Both the position numbers and the translations under genes were made by a program. From Streptomyces albireticuli (GTDB lineage Bacteria > Actinomycetota > Actinomycetes > Streptomycetales > Streptomycetaceae), in contig NZ_CP021744.1 in the NCBI RefSeq assembly GCF_002192455.1, positions 2,262,001 to 2,326,000 of the forward strand: a DNA stretch of 64,000 nt, read 5' to 3'. Shown here in pieces: positions 1 through 9,237 of the stretch. Position 1 is the first letter of the stretch. Each line of letters begins with the position of its first letter. The notes below the pieces were generated by a model. That model saw nothing but the letters and a program-made list of their open reading frames with translations. It was not told the origin of the DNA and searched no databases.

Positions 1-148
1 TGGGATGCGGGTGGATCAGGTCGAGGCGGAACCGGCCGAGGAAGAGTTCCTTGGCGAAACTGGGCTTCTTCCAGTCCTGTTCCCGGGCCGCTTCGGCGAC
101 CTGGCGTGCTTCGCGTTCGGAGACCGGTCGTACGGATGGTGCGGTCAT
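1..148 (-). CDS. Acyl-CoA dehydrogenase family protein, N-terminal fragment
   Basis: This is the first 49 codons of a gene that runs off the left edge. It reads MTAPSVRPVSEREARQVAEA and continues through a charged segment (AKELFLGRFRLDLIHPHP). I recognise this as the usual opening of a Streptomyces acyl-CoA dehydrogenase, an FAD enzyme that desaturates acyl-CoA thioesters in fatty-acid or amino-acid breakdown. The start is the ATG at 148. No FAD-binding or catalytic residue falls inside the fragment, so the family call comes from the N-terminal pattern alone. About 160 bp separate it from the next gene, which is on the same strand and ends in its own hairpin. Confidence 0.6.
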   Translation of the reverse strand, partial: MTAPSVRPVSEREARQVAEAAREQDWKKPSFAKELFLGRFRLDLIHPHP

Positions 149-252
149 CAGGCACCTCGCCGCGTGAGTCGGGGCCGTCCCGGTCGGCTACCGACCGGTG
201 CTACTCGACCGTATCTACCCGATTCGACGTACCTCTACCAGTCCTCGCGCAA

Positions 253-292
253 CGATCCGGACCCTCACCCGGGCGGGTGAGGGTCCGGATCG
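253..292 (-). terminator. Rho-independent-type hairpin after the NADP oxidoreductase
   Basis: A perfect 18-bp inverted repeat (253-270 with 275-292, loop GGGC) lies 15 bp beyond the stop of the minus-strand oxidoreductase gene at 307. There is no long U tract, which is common for Streptomyces terminators. Confidence 0.8.
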
Positions 293-306
293 CGGGCCCC
301 CGGGCG

Positions 307-1269
307 TCAGTCGACGGAGAGGACGATCTTGCCGGTGGTGCGGCCGGTCTCGCCCATCCGGTGGGCCTCGGCCGCCTCGGCCAGCGGCAGGACGGCGGCG
401 ACCTCGGTCCGCAGCCGGCCGGACTCGACGAGCTCGGCGATGCCGCGCAGGCCGCCGAGGTCGGGCTCGACCATGATGCGGGCGGCGCGCAGGCCGCGCT
501 CACGGGCCTCCGTGAGCACCGGCTCGGCCAGGGGCAGCAGGGAGACGAGGGTGCCGCCGGGACGCAGGGTGCGCAGGGAGCGGGCGGGGTAGTCGCCGCC
601 GATGGCCTCCAGGACGACGTCGACGTCGCGCACGGCCTCGGCGAAGTCCCGCTCGCGGTAGTCGATCAGCTCGTCGGCGCCCAGGCCGCGCAGGAAGTCG
701 TGCTTGGCGGTGCTCGCCGTGCCGATGACGTACGCGCCGCGGGCCTTGGCGATCTGCACGGCCAGGTGGCCGACCCCGCCGGCCGCCGCGTGGACCAGGA
801 CGCGCTGTCCCTCGCCCACCCCGGCCGTGTCGACGAGCGCCTGCCAGGCCGTCAGCGCGGCCAGCGGCAGGGCCGCGGCCCGGACGTGGTCGAGGCCGCG
901 CGGCCGGGGCGCGAAGTGCCGGGCGGGCGCCGTGACGTACTGGGCGTACGCGCCGGCCGGGTGCGGGAAGCGGGGCATGCCGTAGACCTCGTCGCCCACG
1001 GCGTGGACGGTCACGCCGTCCCCGACCGCCTCGACCGTGCCGGAGACGTCGTAGCCGAGGCCGAACGGCGGGGTCTGGCCGGTGTAGTAGAAGCCGCGGG
1101 CCCGGGTCTTCCAGTCGACCGGGTTGACCCCGGCGGCGCGCACCCGCACCAGGACCTCGCCCACGTTGGGCTCGGGCCGGTCGGTCTCGACCAGCTCCAG
1201 CACCTCGGGGCCGCCCGCGGTCTCCTGCCGGACGGCGAGCATGCGGGCGGGGGTGGTGGCGTCGTTCAT
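307..1269 (-). CDS. NADP-dependent zinc-independent alcohol dehydrogenase / quinone oxidoreductase
   Basis: This 320-residue protein of the medium-chain dehydrogenase/reductase superfamily probably reduces quinones or enones with NADPH. The N-terminal GroES-like half carries the family pattern (VRVRAAGVNPVDWKTRARG, residues about 43-61, and GYDVSGTVEAVGDGV). The Rossmann half has the nucleotide-binding motif AAAGGVGHLAVQIAKARGA at about 162-180. The structural-zinc cysteine cluster of true zinc alcohol dehydrogenases is absent, which fits the quinone oxidoreductase (QOR) branch. The length is normal. The gene stands alone between two strong hairpins, so it is probably monocistronic. Its natural substrate cannot be read from sequence. 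Confidence 0.85.
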   Translation of the reverse strand: MNDATTPARMLAVRQETAGGPEVLELVETDRPEPNVGEVLVRVRAAGVNPVDWKTRARGFYYTGQTPPFGLGYDVSGTVEAVGDGVTVHAVGDEVYGMPRFPHPAGAYAQYVTAPARHFAPRPRGLDHVRAAALPLAALTAWQALVDTAGVGEGQRVLVHAAAGGVGHLAVQIAKARGAYVIGTASTAKHDFLRGLGADELIDYRERDFAEAVRDVDVVLEAIGGDYPARSLRTLRPGGTLVSLLPLAEPVLTEARERGLRAARIMVEPDLGGLRGIAELVESGRLRTEVAAVLPLAEAAEAHRMGETGRTTGKIVLSVD

Positions 1270-1400
1270 GAGGGGGCTCCTTGCGGTCGGACCGTTCTAC
1301 GGCCTCCAGATTTCCCGAGGCGGCGACGGGCGACGAGCGGCCTGACTGTCATGATGCGCAAGGATCGGGCCACGGGGCCGGCGGGCGGGGCGTGACATAC

Positions 1401-1445
1401 GGACGGCCGGACCGGCACCCACCCGTGGTGCCGGTCCGGCCGTCC
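1401..1445 (-). terminator. Hairpin terminator after the aldehyde dehydrogenase
   Basis: A perfect 19-bp stem (1401-1419 with 1427-1445, 7-nt loop) lies 38 bp downstream of the aldehyde dehydrogenase stop at 1483 and upstream of the oxidoreductase. It insulates the two minus-strand genes. Confidence 0.8.
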
Positions 1446-1482
1446 TGTCCGTACCCCGCGCCGTCCCGCGCGGGTCCTGTGG

Positions 1483-2928
1483 CTAGAGCGCCAGGCCCGA
1501 CAGGACCAGCACCCGCTCGTAGGTGTAGTCGTCCATCGCGTAGCGGACGCCCTCGCGGCCGACGCCGGACTGCTTGGCACCGCCGTAAGGCATCTGGTCG
1601 GCGCGGTAGGACGGCACGTCGCCGATGATCACGCCGCCGGTCTCCAGCGCGCGGTGGGCGCGGAAGGCGGTCTGGAGGTCATGCGTGAAGACGCCCGCCT
1701 GGAGACCGTAAGGCGAGTCGTTGACGGCGGCGAAGGCGGCGGCCTCGCCGTCCACCCGGGAGAGGGTGAGGACCGGTCCGAAGACCTCCTCGCACGCGAG
1801 GGTCACGTCCGCCGGGAGGTCCGCGAGGACGGTCGGGGCGTACGTGGCGCCCTCGCGCTTGCCGCCCGCGAGGAGCGTGGCACCGGCGGCGACCGCCTCG
1901 TCCACCCAGGACTCGACGCGCTTGGCGGCGTCCTCGCTGACCAGCGGGCCGACGTCGGTGGCCGCGTCGGACGGGTCACCGGTGACCTGTGCCTCGACGG
2001 CCGCGACGACCTTGGGGACCAGCCGCTCGTACAGCGAGGCGTCGGCGATGACGCGCTGCACGGAGATGCAGGACTGGCCGCCCTGGTAGTTGGAGAAGGT
2101 GGCGATGCGCTGCGCCGCCCAGTCCAGGTCCTCCTCCGAGGACCAGTCGGCGAGCACGACGGCCGCGCCGTTGCCGCCGAGCTCCAGGGTGACGTGCTTG
2201 CGCGGCGCGGAGTCGAGGATCGACCAGCCGACGGGGCCGGAGCCGGTGAAGGAGATGACCGGCAGGCGCTCGTCCTGGACGAGGGCGGGCATCCGGTCGT
2301 TCGGGACCGGCAGCACGCTCCAGGAACCGGCCGGCAGGTCGGTCTCGGCGAGGATCTCGCCCAGGACCAGGGAGGAGATCGGGGTCGCCGGCGCGGGCTT
2401 GAGGATGATCGGGGTGCCGACGGCGATGGCCGGGGCGACCTTGTGCGCGCTCAGGTTGAGCGGGAAGTTGAAGGGCGCGATGCCGAGCACGGTGCCGCGC
2501 GGGAAGCGGCGCGTCAGCGCGAGGCGGCCGGTGCCGCCGGCGTCGGTGTCCAGGCGCTGGGCGTCACCGGCGTTGAACCGGCGGGCCTCCTCGGCGGCCC
2601 AGCGGAAGACGGAAACGGCGCGGCCGACCTCGCCGCGCGCCCACTTGATGGGCTTGCCGTTCTCGGCGGAGATCAGCTGGGCGATCTCCTCGGTGCGCTC
2701 GGTGAGCCGCGCGGCGACGTGGTCGAGGGCGGCGGTGCGGACGTGCGCGGGCGTGGCGGCGAACTCGTCACGGACGGCGTGCGCGGCGGCGACGGCCTCC
2801 TCGACCTGCGCCTCGGTGGGCACGCTCACGGTGCCGACGAGACGGCCGTCCCAGGAGTTCGTGACGTCGAAGGTCTCCTCGCCGGTGGCCTCGCGGCCGA
2901 CCAGCCAGAACGCGTGGGGAGCAGTCAC
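1483..2928 (-). CDS. NAD(P)+-dependent aldehyde dehydrogenase (succinate-semialdehyde type candidate)
   Basis: This 481-residue enzyme of the ALDH superfamily oxidises an aldehyde to a carboxylate. Visible landmarks are the PFNFPLNL segment, the general-base glutamate in TLELGGNGAAVV (about 247-258) and the nucleophilic cysteine in YQGGQSCISVQ (about 283). The cofactor loop FTGSGPVGWSI is also present. The length is standard. The next gene upstream on the same strand is a PucR-type regulator, and gabT lies 5 kb away. This suggests it completes GABA breakdown by oxidising succinate semialdehyde, but specificity within the family is not certain. It starts at an ATG closely preceded by a GGGAGG ribosome site. 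Confidence 0.85.
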   Translation of the reverse strand: MTAPHAFWLVGREATGEETFDVTNSWDGRLVGTVSVPTEAQVEEAVAAAHAVRDEFAATPAHVRTAALDHVAARLTERTEEIAQLISAENGKPIKWARGEVGRAVSVFRWAAEEARRFNAGDAQRLDTDAGGTGRLALTRRFPRGTVLGIAPFNFPLNLSAHKVAPAIAVGTPIILKPAPATPISSLVLGEILAETDLPAGSWSVLPVPNDRMPALVQDERLPVISFTGSGPVGWSILDSAPRKHVTLELGGNGAAVVLADWSSEEDLDWAAQRIATFSNYQGGQSCISVQRVIADASLYERLVPKVVAAVEAQVTGDPSDAATDVGPLVSEDAAKRVESWVDEAVAAGATLLAGGKREGATYAPTVLADLPADVTLACEEVFGPVLTLSRVDGEAAAFAAVNDSPYGLQAGVFTHDLQTAFRAHRALETGGVIIGDVPSYRADQMPYGGAKQSGVGREGVRYAMDDYTYERVLVLSGLAL

Positions 2929-3143
2929 GGTTTTCCCTCCCGGGAGGTGTAGGTGATTTCGGCTCCCTCACCGTAGAGGGGGCGGGTCTTGGGGGCCGTT
3001 GTCCGGGATGGAGTACGGGTGGGGGTGGGCGCGCCGCAATGGCGGGGTGGAGGGGTGCGCCTGCGGCGGGCCTTTTCCCCGCCCCGCCCCTTCCCGAACG
3101 GGGGACAAGCCCCCCGGGCCCCCTTTTCCGCGCTCCGCGCGGT

Positions 3144-3194
3144 GTCCTCGAACGCCGGACGGGCTGATCTTCAGCCCGTCCGGCGCTTGAGGAC
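3144..3194. repeat. REP-like palindromic repeat of Streptomyces type, probable terminator
   Basis: The two 24-bp arms (3144-3167 and 3171-3194) are reverse complements with one or two mismatches and a 3-nt loop. The core reads GCCGGACGGGCTGA and its complement, a palindrome that recurs between genes in many Streptomyces chromosomes. It sits directly after the stop of the PucR-type gene, so it may end that transcript. The surrounding 2929-3222 stretch shows no gene. Confidence 0.7.
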
Positions 3195-3222
3195 CGGGGC
3201 GGGACGGGGTGGCGAGAATGCC

Positions 3223-4881
3223 CTACTGCTGCTGCCCCGACGTCGTCTTCAGGGCCAGCCACAGCTCCATCCGGACGTCCGGGTCGTCCAGCGACCGGCC
3301 CAGGATCTCCTCCACCCTCCGCATCCGGTAGCGCAGCGTATGGCGGTGCACGCCCAGGTCCGCCGCCGCCGCGTCCCACTGGCCGTGGCGGGAGAGCCAG
3401 GCCCGGAGGGAGGCGACCAGGTCGCCGCGGCCGGTGGCGTCGTGCTCGTACAGGGCGCGGAGCAGGCCGTCGGCGAAGGCGCGGACGGCGTCGTCGGCGA
3501 GGAGGGGGAGCACCGAACCGGCCGCGACCTCCTCGTGCTCCACGAGGACGCGGCCGCGGCGGCGGGCCACCGACAGGGCCTGTTCGGCCTGCCGGTAGGC
3601 GGCCGCGGCGGCGATGGGCCCGGCGGGGGCCGAGAGGCCGACGACGAGGTCGCAGGGGGGCGCCGCCGCGCTGCGGTCCCGCGGCCGGGACTTCGTCCCC
3701 CGGCGGGCCTCTATCCCGCGCGCGTGCTCCGCGCAGGCCGCGACCGCCGCGCCGCCGTCGGGCGCGAGGACGATGAGCCGCTCACCGTCCGGAACCGTCA
3801 GCACCGCCTCGGCCACCCGGCCCGCCGCCGTCTCCACCGCGTCCGCGAGCAGCCCCAGCGGGTCGGCCGGGGGCGGCGCGGCCTCGCCGGACGGCTCGGT
3901 TGCCTCCTCGGCGGCCGGCGGTTCGGTCACGGCCTCGGCGACCAGCACGCGGAAGGGGGCGTCCAGCAGTCCGCCGTAGAGGTCGCCGGCGACGGCCCGC
4001 GCGTGGTCCGGCTCGCCGGCCAGCAGCATCCGCAGCACCGCCGCGCCCAGGCGCTGCTCGGCGTCCTGGAGGGCGCGGGAGCGCTCGGTGGTGAGGGTGA
4101 GGAGGGCGATCGCGGACTGGACGGCGTAGCGCTCGGCGGTGCCCAGGGGGGCGGCCGTGCCGACGGCGAGGACGCCCCTGGCCCGGCGGCCGGAGCCGAG
4201 GGACTGGAGCTCGACGCGGTCGGCGCCCTCCTCGGCGGGGTCGCTGCCCAGCACGGCGGTCGCGGGCGCGGGGCGCTCGCGGAGCCGTTCGACGTCCCGG
4301 CCCAGCCGGGCGGCGCGGCGGGCCGCCCAGTCCGGGGCGGCCGCGACGACGGCGCCGGACGCGTCGTAGAGCGCGGCCCAGCCGTCCAGGTGCACGGCGA
4401 GCCGGGCCAGCAGCGCGGCCGGGCCCTCGGCGCCGACGGCCGCCCGGGTCAGCTCGCGCTGGGCCTCGAAGCCCGCGGTCACCGCGCGGTACTGGTCGGC
4501 GGCGATGGCGGCCGACACGGCCTTGCTGATGGCGAGGAACGGGGTGCGGCGCGGCACCTCCAGCAGCGGCAGCCCCTCCGCCTCGGCGGCCTCGACCAGC
4601 GCCGCGGGCACCTGCTCGTAGTTGACACCGACGGCGAACCCGAGTCCGACGACGCCGGCGCGGACCAGCCGGCGCACGTACCGGCGCATCTCCTGCCGGT
4701 CCTCCGCGTCGATCTTCATCGCGGTGATCAGCAGGAGCTCCCCGCCGTCCATCCACGGCACGGGATCGGCCAGCTCGCTGACGTGCGCCCAGCGGACGGG
4801 GGTGTCCAGCCGGTCCTCCCCCGCGAGCACGGCGAGCTTGAGCGCGGAGTGGTGGACGAGGGAGGCGAGCGTAGGAGGCAT
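3223..4881 (-). CDS. PucR-family transcriptional regulator
   Basis: This 552-residue DNA-binding regulator has the standard PucR layout. An N-terminal purine-catabolism-regulator domain lies at about 4-125 (MPPTLASLVHHSALKLAVLA, then MDGGELLLITAMKI). A variable GGDEF-like middle follows. A C-terminal helix-turn-helix lies at about 495-550 (WDAAAADLGVHRHTLRYRMR). The start chosen is the ATG at 4881, 8 bp after a GAAGG site; the reading frame continues upstream but the family begins here. PucR-type proteins control amine and purine catabolism, and a PucR-type GabR controls gabTDP in Corynebacterium glutamicum. With an aldehyde dehydrogenase downstream and gabT nearby, a role in GABA or polyamine catabolism is likely but inferred. 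Confidence 0.88.
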   Translation of the reverse strand: MPPTLASLVHHSALKLAVLAGEDRLDTPVRWAHVSELADPVPWMDGGELLLITAMKIDAEDRQEMRRYVRRLVRAGVVGLGFAVGVNYEQVPAALVEAAEAEGLPLLEVPRRTPFLAISKAVSAAIAADQYRAVTAGFEAQRELTRAAVGAEGPAALLARLAVHLDGWAALYDASGAVVAAAPDWAARRAARLGRDVERLRERPAPATAVLGSDPAEEGADRVELQSLGSGRRARGVLAVGTAAPLGTAERYAVQSAIALLTLTTERSRALQDAEQRLGAAVLRMLLAGEPDHARAVAGDLYGGLLDAPFRVLVAEAVTEPPAAEEATEPSGEAAPPPADPLGLLADAVETAAGRVAEAVLTVPDGERLIVLAPDGGAAVAACAEHARGIEARRGTKSRPRDRSAAAPPCDLVVGLSAPAGPIAAAAAYRQAEQALSVARRRGRVLVEHEEVAAGSVLPLLADDAVRAFADGLLRALYEHDATGRGDLVASLRAWLSRHGQWDAAAADLGVHRHTLRYRMRRVEEILGRSLDDPDVRMELWLALKTTSGQQQ

Positions 4882-5023
4882 GGCACCTTCGGGAGGGCTG
4901 ACGACTGCGCCGTCCCGTATGAACGGCTGCTCCCGATTCTGCCTCAGTGGAGGATTCGCCGGGCACGCGAACGCTGCCCCGCGGCCCATCCGCGGCGCGG
5001 GTGGGCGGCGCGCGCGGGGCCCG

Positions 5024-7537
5024 TCAGCGCATCAGGTCGACCAGCACTGGCGGCGCGCTCGCGCCCCGCACGGACGTCACGGACAGCACGGCGTGCCCAG
5101 GGGGCACCATATGGGCGAGCTCCGAGGCGGACCAGCGCTCCCGCTCGACCTTGCGGACGGTCACGGACTGGGCGGTGACGGCCCGGCCGGTGACCGCGCG
5201 GCGCAGCAGGTGCGCGGCCCGGGTCAGCGGTTCGTGGGCGATGACCTGGCGGTCGGTGACGTCGCGGGCCTCCACCCACTCCTTGCCCCAGACCTCCGCG
5301 AAGCGGGCGCCGTCCCAGGTGGTGACCCCGGAGAAGGCCATCCGGCAGCCCACGGAGCCGAGCAGCGCGCTGCGCAGCGACTCCGGCACGTCGTCGAGCG
5401 TGCGGAGGGTGAGGACGGCCCCGGCGTTGGCCGAGCGCAGCCGGCCGAGGCCGCGGACGGCCTCGGGGGTGACGGCGTGGGTCGCGTCGTCGAGGACGAG
5501 GCAGGCGAAGAGCGAGCGGTCGGCGCGGGCCACGGTGGACTCGGTGAACTGGGCGAGGACGAGCCGGGCGAGCATCCGGGACGCCTCGGCGTGGCCGCGC
5601 TCGGGCAGGTCGATGCGGACCCGCAGCGGGTGTTCGAGGGTGCGGAGGGAGAAGGTGCGGCCGGGCCGGGTGGTGTCGAAGAAGCGGGCGAAGGCCGGCC
5701 GGTCGAGGAGCGCGAGCCGGTCGGCGAGGAGCGGTCCCGCGTCGCCGGGTCGGTGCGCCTGCCGTTCGCGCGCGTCGAGTTCCCGGGCGAGCGCGTCGTG
5801 CCCGCCGGCGGCGAGTCCGGCGCGCAGCGCGGCGACGGCGGTGGCCGAGCCGTCGAGGAGTTCCCGCAGCTCGGGCACGGACGGGAAGCGGCCGTGGACC
5901 GCGTGGTACGGGCCGAGGAGCTGGGCCAGCGCCATCGCGGCCCGCCGGGAGCCCTCGCCGGGCAGGGTGGCGGCGACGTCGCCGATGAGGCCCTCGGCGA
6001 GGACGGCGGCCGCCTCGTCGGGGTCCTCCGTGCCGCCGTACAGGTCCAGGTCGTAGGCGGAGTCCGGGCGTCCGATCTTCACCACGATGTCGAACGCCTC
6101 GTCCGGGGCGAGCCCCTCCCCCGCCGCGCCGACGGCGACGACGGCCGTGCGGCCGGCGAGCGCCTGGAGGCAGAGCGACTCCAGCACGGGCCGCACCAGA
6201 CGGTCCGTCTTCCCGCAGCCGGGCGGTCCGACGGCCAGCAGGGAGGTGCCGAGCAGGCCGGGGTCGAGGGCGCAGCCGGCGCCGCGGTGGTCGTGGGGGT
6301 TGCGCTCGTCGTCGGCGGCGGTGCCGATCCGCACCTGGCGGGTGACGAGGTCGTGCCGGGCGACGCGGACGGGCAGGTCGCGGGCGCCGGAGGGGTGCGC
6401 GCAGGCGGCGGCGCCGTACCGCAGCACGGTCTCGGTGAAGGCGGCCAGCCGGCCCGGCCGGGTGCGCACCGACTGCCAGGCGCGCTCGATGCGGGAGTGG
6501 TCGACGTCGTTCATCACACCGGCACGGGCCTCGGCCGCCAGCCGTTCGGCGGCGTCGTGGGCTCCGGCGGCGCGCAGCTGGGGCCAGTCGGCGGGGTCGC
6601 CCTGCGGCTCGGGGTCGGCGGTCCCGGGGCCGGGGGAGCCGTCGGGCGGTACGGGGCCGGGCCGTTCGGCGGCGGCGCGGCCGGCCGGGCCGTAGCGGCG
6701 CCGGATCTCGCGCCAGCAGCCGACGCGGCCGGCGACCGCGAGGAGGAGGCCAGCGAAGAGGACGTAGTAGGTGTAGGTGGCGTAGAAGGACTCGGGGATC
6801 TGCCCCTGCCAGGACTCGGGGGTCAGATGGAAGAGCGGCCACAGCCACACCCCGCCGAACGCGCCGTTCCAGCAGAGCGTCCACACGGCCACGGCGCCGG
6901 CGGCGGCCAGGGCGCCGCGGCGGATCAGCACGGGCGACGGGAGGCGCTCCGGGTCGGGCGGGCGGAGGAAGGCCGGGGCCGGGCGCCAGATCCGGTCCCA
7001 CAGGGGCGCGCCGTAGCGCCGCCAGAGCTCCGCCCACCGGCCGATCCGGCCGAAGCCGACCGCGAGGGCGCCCACGCAGAGGGCGTAGTAGATGTACGAG
7101 GCCGCGAGCCACTCCTGGGTGCCTTCCGGCCACACGTCGAGGAACATGGCGCGCAGCGGCCACTGCCAGTAGGGCCCGAGGTAGCCGTGCCACAGCAAGG
7201 ACCACAGGAGCCAGCCGCACAGGAACGCGATCACGGCGCCGACCAGCAGCTGCCGGGCCGGCACCCGGCTGTGGTCCTCGGGTGTCCGCGGCCGGTGGCC
7301 GAAGGCCCAGACGCCCGGCCGGGTGGCGGGGCGGGGGGTGCGCAGCCAGGCGAGGAAAGGCGCTTCCGGGCCACCGCCGTGGGCCGGGGCCGCCGGCGGG
7401 GCGGCCGCCGGTACGGGAGGTGCGACGAACCGTGGTGGCTCGGCGGGGCGGGGGGGCACGGCCCGGGGGCCCGGCAGCCCCCCCGCTCCCCCCGCACCCC
7501 GTGTTCCGGGTGCGTCGTACGTGCCCTCTGTGTCCAT
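5024..7537 (-). CDS. Membrane-anchored ATP/GTP-binding protein, FtsK/TraB-like ATPase
   Basis: This 837-residue protein probably is a membrane-bound P-loop ATPase. A proline-rich disordered tail (1-95) is followed by four hydrophobic segments arranged as two similar pairs at about 97-118, 145-165, 206-225 and 253-270. Each pair ends in a W-REI/WAELWRRYG-type charged motif, which looks like an internal duplication. A Walker A motif GPPGCGKT lies at about 437-444 and a Walker B-like LFACLVLDDATH at about 680. The ATG at 7537 is preceded by AAGGGG; the frame is open upstream but without a ribosome site. The gene is divergent from gabT. The family is conserved in Streptomyces; its function is unknown to me, with DNA or protein translocation the nearest analogy. 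Confidence 0.7.
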   Translation of the reverse strand: MDTEGTYDAPGTRGAGGAGGLPGPRAVPPRPAEPPRFVAPPVPAAAPPAAPAHGGGPEAPFLAWLRTPRPATRPGVWAFGHRPRTPEDHSRVPARQLLVGAVIAFLCGWLLWSLLWHGYLGPYWQWPLRAMFLDVWPEGTQEWLAASYIYYALCVGALAVGFGRIGRWAELWRRYGAPLWDRIWRPAPAFLRPPDPERLPSPVLIRRGALAAAGAVAVWTLCWNGAFGGVWLWPLFHLTPESWQGQIPESFYATYTYYVLFAGLLLAVAGRVGCWREIRRRYGPAGRAAAERPGPVPPDGSPGPGTADPEPQGDPADWPQLRAAGAHDAAERLAAEARAGVMNDVDHSRIERAWQSVRTRPGRLAAFTETVLRYGAAACAHPSGARDLPVRVARHDLVTRQVRIGTAADDERNPHDHRGAGCALDPGLLGTSLLAVGPPGCGKTDRLVRPVLESLCLQALAGRTAVVAVGAAGEGLAPDEAFDIVVKIGRPDSAYDLDLYGGTEDPDEAAAVLAEGLIGDVAATLPGEGSRRAAMALAQLLGPYHAVHGRFPSVPELRELLDGSATAVAALRAGLAAGGHDALARELDARERQAHRPGDAGPLLADRLALLDRPAFARFFDTTRPGRTFSLRTLEHPLRVRIDLPERGHAEASRMLARLVLAQFTESTVARADRSLFACLVLDDATHAVTPEAVRGLGRLRSANAGAVLTLRTLDDVPESLRSALLGSVGCRMAFSGVTTWDGARFAEVWGKEWVEARDVTDRQVIAHEPLTRAAHLLRRAVTGRAVTAQSVTVRKVERERWSASELAHMVPPGHAVLSVTSVRGASAPPVLVDLMR

Positions 7538-7745
7538 CGCTGCCCCTTGCCCCCCACCAGCCGCGGTCGTCGGCGCCACGCCTGCGCGCCGCCGCTCAAT
7601 CTAGTGGCGGGAGCCCCGCCATGTCCGGTACGGACAAGGCGGCACGCGCACTTCTCCCTTACGGAACATGCCGGGGGCGTGATTTCGCCCCTAGCCTGCG
7701 ACTAAAAGTCCGAATGCCGCACCGTTCCCCCTCTGGAGCCCACTC

Positions 7746-9104
7746 ATGACCGAACTGACCGGAGGCCCCTCCCTCCCCCAGGAGCGCCGCGTCGTCACCG
7801 CGATCCCCGGCCCCAAGTCGCTTGAGCTTCAGGCCCGCCGCACGGCGACGGTCGCGGCGGGCGTGGGTTCGACGCTCCCGGTGTTCACCGCGCGCGCCGG
7901 CGGCGGCGTGATCGAGGACATCGACGGCAACCGCCTGATCGACTTCGGCTCGGGCATCGCCGTGACCTCGGTGGGCTCCAGCGCGGAGGCCGTCGTGCGC
8001 CGCGCGTCCGCGCAGCTCGCCGACTTCACCCACACCTGTTTCATGGTGACCCCGTACGAGGGCTACGTGGAGGTCTGTGAGCAGCTCGCCGAGCTGACCC
8101 CGGGCGACCACGCCAAGAAGTCCGCGCTCTTCAACTCGGGCGCCGAGGCCGTCGAGAACGCCGTCAAGATCGCCCGCGCGTACACCAAGCGCCAGGCCGT
8201 CGTCGTCTTCGACCACGGCTACCACGGCCGCACCAACCTGACGATGGCGCTGACGGCGAAGAACATGCCGTACAAGCAGGGCTTCGGCCCGTTCGCGCCC
8301 GAGGTCTACCGCGTGCCGGTGGCCTACGGCTACCGCTGGCCGACCGGCCCGGAGAACTGTGGCGCCGAGGCGTCCGCCCAGGCCATCGACCAGATCACCA
8401 AGCAGATCGGCGCGGAGAACGTCGCCGCGATCATCATCGAGCCGGTGCTCGGCGAGGGCGGCTTCATCGAGCCGGCCAAGGGCTTCCTGCCCTCCATCGC
8501 GCAGTTCGCGAAGGACAACGGCATCGTCTTCGTCGCGGACGAGATCCAGTCCGGCTTCTGCCGTACGGGCCAGTGGTTCGCGTGCGAGGACGAGGGCATC
8601 GTCCCGGACCTGATCACGACGGCCAAGGGCATCGCGGGCGGTCTGCCGCTCGCCGCCGTCACCGGCCGCGCGGAGATCATGGACGCCCCGCACGCGGGTG
8701 GCCTCGGCGGCACCTACGGCGGCAACCCGGTGGCGTGCGCCGCGGCGCTCGGCTCCATCGAGACCATGCGCGAGATGGACCTCAACGCCAAGGCGAAGCG
8801 CATCGAGGAGGTCATGAAGGGCCGCCTCGCCGAGATGCAGGCCAAGCTGGACAACGGCGCGATCATCGGTGACATCCGCGGTCGCGGCGCGATGATCGCG
8901 ATCGAGCTGGTCGAGCCGGGCACCAAGACCCCGAACGCGGCCGCCGCCGGCGCGCTCGCCAAGGCCTGCCACGCGGAGGGGCTGCTCGTCCTCACCTGCG
9001 GCACCTACGGCAACGTGCTGCGCTTCCTGCCGCCGCTGGTCATCGGCGAGGACCTGCTGAACGAGGGCCTGGACATCATCGAGGCCGCTTTCGCCCGCCT
9101 GTGA
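7746..9104 (+). CDS. gabT: 4-aminobutyrate aminotransferase (GabT)
   Basis: This 452-residue fold-type I PLP enzyme of the class III aminotransferases transfers the amino group of GABA to 2-oxoglutarate, giving succinate semialdehyde. Visible features are FNSGAEAVENAVKIAR for phosphate binding (about 130-145), HGYHGRTNLTMALT, the PLP-ring aspartate in FVADEIQSGFCRTG (about 260) and the Schiff-base lysine in ITTAKGIAGGLPLAAV (about 293). GGTYGGNPVACAAAL follows. All match bacterial GabT. The start has a GGAG site 10 bp upstream. The 208-bp gap to the divergent ATPase gene probably holds both promoters. It fits the polyamine/GABA enzymes found across the first 36 kb. Confidence 0.93.
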   Translation: MTELTGGPSLPQERRVVTAIPGPKSLELQARRTATVAAGVGSTLPVFTARAGGGVIEDIDGNRLIDFGSGIAVTSVGSSAEAVVRRASAQLADFTHTCFMVTPYEGYVEVCEQLAELTPGDHAKKSALFNSGAEAVENAVKIARAYTKRQAVVVFDHGYHGRTNLTMALTAKNMPYKQGFGPFAPEVYRVPVAYGYRWPTGPENCGAEASAQAIDQITKQIGAENVAAIIIEPVLGEGGFIEPAKGFLPSIAQFAKDNGIVFVADEIQSGFCRTGQWFACEDEGIVPDLITTAKGIAGGLPLAAVTGRAEIMDAPHAGGLGGTYGGNPVACAAALGSIETMREMDLNAKAKRIEEVMKGRLAEMQAKLDNGAIIGDIRGRGAMIAIELVEPGTKTPNAAAAGALAKACHAEGLLVLTCGTYGNVLRFLPPLVIGEDLLNEGLDIIEAAFARL

Positions 9105-9237
9105 CACCTTTCGCCGTAACCCCGGGTATCGGTTACCACGGGTAAGCGATGCGCGGAGTGAAGAACCTGTGCGGGGCGGGTGGTGGACGAGTGATCCGGC
9201 TGTTCGGGGCGCTCGACCTGCCGTACGGTTTCTTCAG

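Noticed and set aside
106..1395. Long plus-strand open frame over the oxidoreductase gene
   Set aside because: It is the antisense of a clear MDR-family enzyme. Its composition is rich in G, D, R and A, as expected for a shadow frame in high-GC DNA, and it matches no domain.
4622..7705. Plus-strand open frame of over 1000 codons
   Set aside because: It spans the ends of two unrelated minus-strand genes in antisense and has no domain or plausible start.
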